Origin: Malachius bipustulatus | Taxonomy: Eukaryota > Arthropoda > Insecta > Coleoptera > Melyridae | Length of the DNA: 64,000 nucleotides | Direction: 5' to 3' | NCBI GenBank assembly: GCA_910589415.1 | Contig: OU342639.1 | Coordinates: 9,494,268 to 9,558,267 of the forward strand | Part shown: positions 57,020 to 64,000 of the stretch, piece by piece | Layout of the letters: each line of letters begins with the position of its first letter | How positions within the stretch are numbered: the stretch's first letter is position 1 | Made by a program: the position numbers and the translations under genes | The notes under the pieces: generated by a model | What the model saw: only the letters and a program-made list of their open reading frames with translations | Told to the model about the DNA's origin: nothing | The model's database searches: none

Positions 57020-57500
57020 TAGTTGAAATGTGAAGTTCAAGTCGTGATGTGGTCTTTCTTTTGTTGTACTTTTTGGTTGTAGTTTCAAAACTACATACTG
57101 CAGGTCTATACATTTTAGCATCTTTTGAATGTTTGCATTTAAAATGTAGCAGTGATTCCCTAATTCAACTTTTATATGGACATAAGGTACCTTAGTAAAT
57201 TTCTGCACAATGTTTTTGTTTATGATCATAATGCTGGAGGTAATTTGATCTGTTGTTTGTTTTATAGGAACAATGGGCACATTTATTCTTTGTATCTCAT
57301 TATTTATTATCTGTGAAAACCAGTTCAAGGTCTTGATGTAATTTTTAACTTCCAGCACTAAATATTCTATTACTGCTTGTTCCCATCAGCTCCCATCCTG
57401 GTTTGTGTTCTTCAATGTCTATTTCTTCTTCCAAGGCCACATTTTCTGCGTGCAGCTAAAAGCCTTATTAGGATTCTTGTGGCTCCTTTTTTATAGGTTT
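57020..57500 (-). pseudogene. Decayed C2H2 zinc-finger gene fragment, minus-strand copy
   Basis: The minus strand carries the same order as 55840-56560: an acidic linker (about 57480-57370), then CAHCSYKTNNRSNYLQHYDH, FKCKHSKDAKMYRPAVCSFET. It too has stops (after AEIY and in LCPYKS). Nucleotide similarity to the plus copy is high over about 440 bp. The intact parent is not in this window. Confidence 0.72.
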
Positions 57501-58051
57501 AGAAGGGAAAGTTTCATCGAAATTGTGAATATCAGGCAATATGTAACTGATGTAAATCATTGTAACATATTCAGAGACTAGGGAGTAACAAAGTGTATCA
57601 CCTTGTATTTACTGCATTTCGTTTGGTTATGTCTTCATGTTGAGCACAACATTCGGCATTCATTTGACGCCTGTTGCTTTTAAAACGAGTTCACCATCAA
57701 ATTCTTTTAATATTACTATTTTTTAAATTGCAACTGTAATTCGTAAACTATAAGATATAACCTTGGTCCGGAGAAAGAAAGCTTTCTTGGGGCCGAGGCT
57801 TTATTTAACTACCTAGTACCTAACATACAGCTTGGGTTAGGTGGCTGACATTTTCGTCACTTGTCTACAAAATTATGAAACCTAAAATTGATGATAAATT
57901 ATTTTATTTATTTTATTGTTTATTATACGGATATCCACAAAAAAATGTTTTTACAAATAACCACTTTGAACCGCTTAAGGATGATTGTTGCGTGATGCTG
58001 GATTTATAAGTTTTTAAAACTTATTTGGTGCTGGTATTCATTTTAGTGAAC
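57501..58051. other. No gene recognised
   Basis: AT-rich spacer between the zinc-finger remnants and the ribozyme element. Confidence 0.5.
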
Positions 58052-58063
58052 TGTATTATAATT
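58052..58063. repeat. 12-bp direct repeat, left copy (ribozyme element)
   Basis: TGTATTATAATT, repeated exactly at 59389-59400. Confidence 0.82.
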
Positions 58064-58246
58064 CATAAAAATAATGAATTGTAGGTCAATGAGTATAAGC
58101 ACACAGAGTGCAATTGCTAGCCTGTTAGGTGGGTTCGGAGAAATCCTCCATCGCCCATAACAGTTGTCATGCTGGCAGTGCCCGAAACTCCAACCAGAGA
58201 GTTTGCTTCCGCATCCAACAGCAGAGCCTTCCAGAGTACCAAATCA

Positions 58247-58290
58247 AGCACAGACACGTGTTTCGTTCTACTGGAACTCATCAGTGTGCT
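58247..58290 (-). ncRNA. Hammerhead ribozyme, type I, copy A
   Basis: Minus-strand 44 nt, identical to the copy at 59124-59167. Stem I AGCACA/TGTGCT, core CTGATGA, stem II GTTC-loop-GAAC, GAAA, stem III C(ACGT)G, cleavage after GTC. Confidence 0.93.
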
Positions 58291-58707
58291 GCATTCGGAG
58301 TGTCTGGAGGATGCTGTCGGATGAACGGAAGCCGGGGCCTCTTAAGGCCAGCATTAACACGGAACTCCGTGTGGTGTAAAATAGAGCGACATCTAGCGGT
58401 CAGTTCAAGGAACTAACCGTGAGTTCACTCTAAATTGATTGAAGTTCCAGACACTACCAATAAAGCCGGTCGATGACAACGAATAATGAAGAAAACAGAA
58501 GGCAGGTATACTCAAGGATTAATTCATAAAAATAATGAATTGTAGGTCAATGAGTATAAGCACACAGAGTGCAATTGCTAGCCTGTTAGGTGGGTTCGGA
58601 GAAATCCTCCATCGCCCATAACAGTTGTCATGCTGGCAGTGCCCGAAACTCCAACCAGAGAGTTTGCTTCCGCATCCAACAGCAGAGCCTTCCAGAGTAC
58701 CAAATCA

Positions 58708-58751
58708 AGCACAGACACGTGTTTCGTTCTACTGGAACTCATCAGTGTGCT
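58708..58751 (-). ncRNA. Hammerhead ribozyme, type I, copy B
   Basis: Identical 44 nt on the minus strand, exactly 461 bp from copy A. Its unit is truncated 11 bp beyond the ribozyme's 5' stem by the inversion junction. Confidence 0.93.
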
Positions 58752-59123
58752 GCATTCGGAGTGCATTTCGGGCACTGCCAGCATGACAACTGTTATGGGC
58801 GATGGAGGATTTCTCCGAACCCACCTAACAGGCTAGCAATTGCACTCTGTGTGCTTATACTCATTGACCTACAATTCATTATTTTTATGAATTAATCCTT
58901 GAGTATACCTGCCTTCTGTTTTCTTCATTATTCGTTGTCATCGACCGGCTTTATTGGTAGTGTCTGGAACTTCAATCAATTTAGAGTGAACTCACGGTTA
59001 GTTCCTTGAACTGACCGCTAGATGTCGCTCTATTTTACACCACACGGAGTTCCGTGTTAATGCTGGCCTTAAGAGGCCCCGGCTTCCGTTCATCCGACAG
59101 CATCCTCCAGACACTCCGAATGC

Positions 59124-59167
59124 AGCACACTGATGAGTTCCAGTAGAACGAAACACGTGTCTGTGCT
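59124..59167 (+). ncRNA. Hammerhead ribozyme, type I, copy C
   Basis: AGCACA (59124-59129, stem I), CTGATGA (59130-59136), GTTC-CAGTA-GAAC (stem II, 59137-59149), GAAA (59150-59153), C-ACGT-G (stem III, 59154-59159), TC with cleavage after 59161, then TGTGCT (stem I, 59162-59167). All invariant core bases of the hammerhead are present, with full pairing of stems I and II. Stem III is a single C-G pair with a palindromic loop, as in retroelement hammerheads thought to act better as dimers. Confidence 0.95.
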
Positions 59168-59388
59168 TGATTTGGTACTCTGGAAGGCTCTGCTGTTGGA
59201 TGCGGAAGCAAACTCTCTGGTTGGAGTTTCGGGCACTGCCAGCATGACAACTGTTATGGGCGATGGAGGATTTCTCCGAACCCACCTAACAGGCTAGCAA
59301 TTGCACTCTGTGTGCTTATACTCATTGACCTACAATTCATTATTTTTATGAATTAATCCTTGAGTATACCTGCCTTCTGTTTTCTTCT

Positions 59389-59400
59389 TGTATTATAATT
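59389..59400. repeat. 12-bp direct repeat, right copy (ribozyme element)
   Basis: Exact match to 58052-58063. Confidence 0.82.
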
Positions 59401-59969
59401 GTTGAAACCGTATGCGAAACTACAAAAAGACGCAGTTACTTGAACACAAGACTTTATTCTTATTGAAATGACAATAATATTGAGTTAGACTAAATAAATT
59501 CAAAATCAACTCGCTTCGACGCTTCTCCTTCAGCGTCATGTCTCGCAATGAGAATTTCGCCCTTCATCCCCGTAGAACGCCCAATGAGTTCAGAACAAAA
59601 CTGACGTTGGCATGGCGCGAAAGTTTGAATAAACTAAATATTTCGGCAGACAAATAATGTCTGATATTTAAAATTAAATTACATTATAAAATCGTAATTA
59701 CGGCGGGAACAATGATAATCATTTTATATGTGGGCAAGAATTTTAATTTTATCTTTATTAATTTGCGTTTAATTAGGAAAATACGCATTTTTAAACACTT
59801 AATAAAAACATTTGTTTTTTATGACACAGTATCTATCGATTACAGTACTCGCACTTAAAATTAGTGGATATCCGTATTTTTGCACCCATCTACTAACTAG
59901 GTATTTAATTTACACTTTTAATTGTTTTTAATTTGTGAATATTGTCTGATAATGTGTGTATTACAAGTA
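59401..59969. other. No gene; possible old solo LTR at 59402-59650 (minus)
   Basis: The minus strand ends ...GTTTCAACA near 59402 and carries AATAAAGTCTTGTGTTC about 50 bp upstream, a polyadenylation layout like an LTR. No start or duplication could be fixed, so this is a weak suggestion. Confidence 0.3.
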
Positions 59970-61185
59970 TTAACTCGTTCACTGCCCATCTCTAAGGTTA
60001 TGCACTTGTGAAGTACCATATAGATTTTAGTATCTTATTGACATCATTTGTTATAGAAATCAACTAATTTAGTGTTTTTTCATTCACATTTGTTATTTTT
60101 TTTTAGAAAAAATAAGATCCACACGTGTGTCGGCATGGGCACTGAACAAGAAAATTGACGATTATTTGATATCGAGTGCCCACTGACGCACCTGTGTCGG
60201 CAAACTAAAAATGTGCACAAATAAAATTTTATTTCCATTTATAAACCTGTTACACAATATTTGACATGATTATTCAACATAAAGTTATTTCTAAACATAT
60301 AAAACAAAAATATAGTATCCATTTTGCAAAACAAAACATAAATAAACTCTAAAATATTTTTTTATGGGTAGTCTATAAAACCGATTTGTTCTCCAGTAAT
60401 CTCTCAATCTTGGTAATTGGACAATTCCAGTGTAAAAATATATCCCTAGGAATGTGGATATTTCCTTCCTATCCACTGATTTCCACCGGGTAATACGGGA
60501 CTGCGGCCTAGGATTATTATCATTCAGCAATACCACTTCTGCGTAAGCATTCGTTTCTACCACTAACATTTCAAAAAAACTGTCATCCGCAAAAAGTTTG
60601 AAAAAATCAATTGGTTGTCCCTCGCCTGGTATATCAACTTTTAGTTCCTGAGTTCCACTAAACAGAATTTCTTGAAGACTTGGTGGATTTTCAAGCCAAT
60701 CTACAGCTGGCTGTATAGGTACCTGGTTAGGATTGACTGCCTCAAATTCCTCAACTGGTTCATCGATATCAGAATCCTCCGCCTCCTCTGCCATATCTTC
60801 AACTCCACTCCACTCACTGCCAGAGTCTACATAAGGTTCGTCTTCGAAGTCGCTATAATGAATTAATGCCAACATTTCATCTTCTGTTAGATTGTTTGGG
60901 TCTTTAATTTTAGGTTTACGGTGTTTTCTAAGACCAGATGGACCTGGAATGGGATTATCTGCCATTTTTGTCGATCTTTTTCACAAAACAAAGGACCACC
61001 TGTAAAAATACTACCACAAAACCTCAAACCACATGCCCGCCTCGTATCTTGTGCTTAACTGCAGTCCCGAGTTAGCAACATCGTTATTTCAACCTAGGGC
61101 TCAGTGCCGACATTCACGCGGCGTGGGCACTGCCGCGAAAACCCGCGTGCCGACACTGTGTCGGCATGGGCAGCGAACGTGTTAA
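59970..61185 (-). mobile_element. piggyBac-type element, internally deleted
   Basis: TTAA occurs at both borders (59970-59973, 61182-61185). The inner ends are CTCGTTCACTGCCCAT and, on the other strand, CACGTTCGCTGCCCAT, matching at 14 of 16 positions. Further GTGTCGGCATGGGC-type repeats lie near both ends (60127-60142, 60189-60205, 61150-61170) as subterminal repeats. TTAA plus the N-terminal transposase fragment identify piggyBac. It is non-autonomous because the catalytic domain is missing. Confidence 0.87.
60291..60965 (-). pseudogene. piggyBac transposase, N-terminal fragment
   Basis: 224 codons from the ATG at 60965 (MADNPIPGPSGLRKH). The acidic N-terminus (EDEMLALIHYSDFEDE, SGSEWSGVED) is followed by the start of the DDE_Tnp_1_7 fold (PSLQEILFSGT, DFFKLFADDSFFEMLVVETN, KEISTFLGIYFYTGIVQLPRLRDYW). 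The frame then leaves homology at FRVYLCFVL and stops. None of the catalytic aspartates, which lie further downstream in the family, is present. Confidence 0.85.
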
Positions 61186-64000
61186 TGTAGACAATGTAAA
61201 TAGATATGAATCTTATACTGGGTTGAACAGGAATTTTTCTTTTTAGGCTGACATTATTCACTAAATATAAAGCAGTGTAATTAAACAATATGAACATAAA
61301 AAAAGTATTTGAAAGAGTTAAAAAAAGCATCGTGTTTGTAATAATTAAATTGTAAATTCAAATAAATAGTTCCTAAGAACTAATAGACATGGCACATAAA
61401 AATTTTGTAGAAACTCCACCCAATGGGAAATTTAGTAGTTTTAGTTTTAACAGTAAGCCAATTTCATTATTATTTTTTTAGTAACTGTTATTAAACCTAA
61501 TGTCTGTACTCTTGTCTGTACTTGTTTCATAAGTGTTCCAGTTTTTATAAAATATATGAAATGTCTACATTAACTTCTAGTTTTAGTTCTAAGAACCTTT
61601 TTACCTCAGCATAATATGTAGGGAGTTTCAAATGGAAAACAACAAGGGTCATATTAATAAAAGTAAGTTTTAGCTTATCCTTTTCAGTTTTTCAAGTAAA
61701 TTTCATTATTAAGAGCTTTTACAAGAACTTTTTTAAAATCATATGCTGTTAGACTAGATAGCTTTACAAAGTAGGTATAAACTTCTAGTAAAAGCTCTTG
61801 ATAATGTAATTTCATTTGTGTGCGAAAGTATTTACTACAAATAAGTAAATGATTTGAGCAGTAAATACACTCAAAAGCTTGTTTTTATTAATAGGCCCCT
61901 TGTGTCTCAAACCTCTAAAGACATGTTTATTTAAAGTTTTCTGTCTGAAATCACTGGAAGACTCGTAATTTTCGTAGATAAAATCTGAACCAAGTATAAA
62001 TTCGTAATCATGTGGGGACAGGGAAAAATTTTACTCTTGATTAATAATTATTTATATGATATCAGGCAATGCAAAAGCCTAAAAAAGTTGTAAAAATAGT
62101 TGGTTTTGTAGGTTTAGGGTTACTCATGCAAAAAAAGAGCGCAGCGCGCAGCAGAGGGCGTTTTTACTCTAAAAATAAGATGACATTTGCATTAATTCAT
62201 ATTATTTGACAAAAATTACGTTTCTGTGCAAATGACAAATGACAGATTGTAAAAATAAAGGCACAAGCGTCTTAAGGGGGTCAGGCGTCAGGCTCAGGAT
62301 ATTTGGATCTAAAAAACCTTCTTGCGCATCAATCGCAGAAATAGTGTATTTTTATGCGATTCAATTATGAATATTTTCACCGCTTTTTAAATTGGATTTC
62401 TGAAATTTTCCATAGTCAGGTCATATTAGCGTAGTGGTTTACAGAGAAAATTTCATTTCATTTAGTTTGAAAACGTGCCTTAGAATGGATTTTTAAATTT
62501 AACAAAATAAAAATAAAAAATTGGCAAATTAAAAAAAAAATTCCTTTTCCTGTGTCCGCCACTGGCTAACTTTACTTAAAAAATACTATTCTTTACACTA
62601 CCTTTAATAAATTCGCAAAAAGTGAAAGGGGAATTTTGAAAACCGAAAATTTGGAATTTTTTCGTCGTTATGAAAATTATTTTTTTCATAAGGAACGAAA
62701 TAAAAAAAACAATATGGCGGCCATAAGAAAAACGAAAGTTGACTATGAAAACTCTGGGATCTAGTCGGCTTTGAAAATTTTTGAAACGTCAGATGAATAG
62801 CTCATAACGGCTTATGTAAGCCTACGAAAAATTATTTATTAACTTCCAATGGTAAGAAAGATATGGCAAAAATAAGATTTCTCGATTTTTCAGTTTTTTC
62901 AGGATATTTCAGGAACGGTAACAGATATCTTGCATGTTTTGACGGATCCGAGATGGCCACAAAATAGCGCAACTTTTCTCTAATTTAACCGACCTCGTAT
63001 CTTCAATGGTTTATAGGATATCCCTGTAGTGGCCCTTTAAATAGTTCTAACCTTGTCCTTGTATATTAGTTAATTAACTGTAATGACAGAAAAAAACAAT
63101 CTTCAGAGGTGAATATATATTAAGAGAAAACTAGTTTTTCTGGGCTTATGCCCATGGAGACTTCTGATCTACTCATCGAATACTGAATACTACCGATTTC
63201 CAAAATTACAATAAATTTGCAAGAAGACAATTTCCTTAGGGATTCTGCGGGGTCCTATGTTATTGTTAACTACAAACTGCAATATCGGTATGTTTAAAAT
63301 CTGGCATCGTTCATAAATTGCCGATGACGACACTGGTGTCGAAGAACACCGTGTCGAAGTGTCGAAGAAACGCCGGTCGCCTAACATCGGCGATTCAATA
63401 CTCGGCATGCGCATTGTAGTTTCTGACGTTTTGATTCGACGTTACGTAATTCAAATTCTGTCATTATAATATCCATATATAATATGTGAATGAATTCTGT
63501 GCAAATTAATAGTGAATTGTAAATAATACTATTAAATTTAAAATTTAAAAAGGAGTGAATCAATCTGACAGTTTTACACTTTTCAATTATTATTTTCTTC
63601 TTTTTTATCGTTCGAACTACGATCGTTCATTATTAATGTAAATATATGTATCCCGCTAATGTAAATGTAAGACATCGCTCTGATTATTAAACACACGACA
63701 CACACTTATGCCCATTTCTAGTTATGAACGCATCCCTGCTATTTCATTTATTGGTCCCTGGAGTAACTTTTTTTGTTTTGTGTTCTCGTTAAGGACATTG
63801 CTAAGGTTATTTAAATAATTATGGATTGCAATCGCTGACAGATTTGTTCTTGAAATGACGGTTTTGGAGCGTTCACACTGTTGACGGGAATCACAGGCAC
63901 AGGGTATGGCAGGCAGAGTCAATACACGCCGTCAGTGTGACGTCACAGGGCGGGACTAAGTGGTTCTGGTTCCATACAAACAAACCCCTCACGTGGTCAT
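61186..64000. other. No gene recognised
   Basis: AT-rich sequence with short frames only. The 37-bp segment 62311-62347 also occurs, inverted, at 11724-11760, so a dispersed repeat touches this region. The last 100 bp are GC-richer, and a gene may begin beyond the window. Confidence 0.45.

Larger units (their letters stand above)
58064..59388. mobile_element. Hammerhead-ribozyme retroelement (retrozyme or Penelope pLTR array), tail-to-tail
   Basis: The plus strand shows one complete unit in antisense (about 58064-58520), a second antisense unit cut at about 58762, then an abrupt switch to sense: a 3' part (58765-58888), a full unit (58889-59356) and the first 32 bp of a further unit. Unit period is 461 bp, measured between the first two ribozymes. 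Each full unit carries one hammerhead, an AATAAAG-type sequence and no protein-coding frame. A 12-bp direct repeat flanks the whole. Tandem units with a type I hammerhead are known from Penelope-like element pLTRs and from metazoan retrozymes. No GIY-YIG or Penelope RT is present in the window, so a non-autonomous form is likely. Confidence 0.88.

Noticed and set aside
58129..59285. Mirror-image 95- and 71-codon frames in the ribozyme element
   Set aside because: They repeat identically in each unit and orientation, have no domain, and run straight through the ribozyme; they are not proteins.
1..64000. CRISPR arrays, operons, ribosome-binding sites and bacterial insertion sequences
   Set aside because: Nothing in the window has these structures; introns, polyadenylation signals and eukaryotic transposons show that it is an animal nuclear genome.

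Overview
This is insect nuclear DNA: AT-rich, with GT..AG introns of very different lengths and roughly half or more of the sequence made of transposable elements. Three host genes can be read. (1) 6033-8653 (+) holds the last four coding exons of a small cysteine-rich, probably secreted protein; its 5' exons are not found. (2) 23562-31934 (+) is a complete or nearly complete secreted serpin in seven exons. It has an inhibitory-type hinge and a Lys-Ser scissile bond, and a 4.3 kb LINE sits antisense in its first intron. (3) 38371-52045 (-) is a complete 15-exon gene whose phases all agree (4,764 nt of CDS, 1,587 aa). It encodes a MYM-type zinc-finger protein of the ZMYM2/3/4 / Drosophila woc (without children) class. 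The serpin and the woc-type protein point to an insect; I cannot fix the order from this window.

Layout. 1-6032: decayed sequence plus a 5'-truncated LINE with an intact 685-aa RT/RNase H ORF (3433-5614). 6033-8723: the Cys-rich gene with TE remnants in its last intron. 8724-23560: a frameshifted second LINE type (10080-11679), a TGACGT-rich foldback candidate (14078-14642), an ORF1-only LINE (15163-17018), and one copy plus a 3' stub of a CR1/jockey-group LINE (19628-20896, 22537-22631). 23562-32000: serpin. 32547-34936: a second copy of that CR1/jockey-group LINE, itself interrupted by another LINE. 36322-37656: two foldback elements. 38371-52045: the woc-type gene. Its last intron carries a hAT element with an intact Tc1/mariner-type transposon inside it; another intron carries two solo LTRs and a MITE; its first intron carries a 275-bp hairpin. 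53050-55030: a gypsy gag/pol fragment split by a solo LTR that is itself split by a Harbinger-like MITE. 55840-57500: two inverted copies of a decayed C2H2 zinc-finger gene. 58064-59388: an element containing three copies of a perfect type I hammerhead ribozyme. 59970-61185: a deleted piggyBac element. 61186-64000: nothing recognised.

The most unusual object is the ribozyme element at 58064-59388. It has 461-bp units, each with a 44-nt self-cleaving hammerhead, arranged tail-to-tail and flanked by a 12-bp direct repeat. No protein is encoded in it. This is the architecture expected of a metazoan retrozyme or of Penelope-like pLTRs. Second is the 2.7 kb transposon at 40043-42751, which has perfect 34-bp inverted repeats, a TA duplication and an uninterrupted 460-aa transposase with a DD82E catalytic spacing. 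Many insertions here can be dated relative to each other because the target-site duplications are exact.
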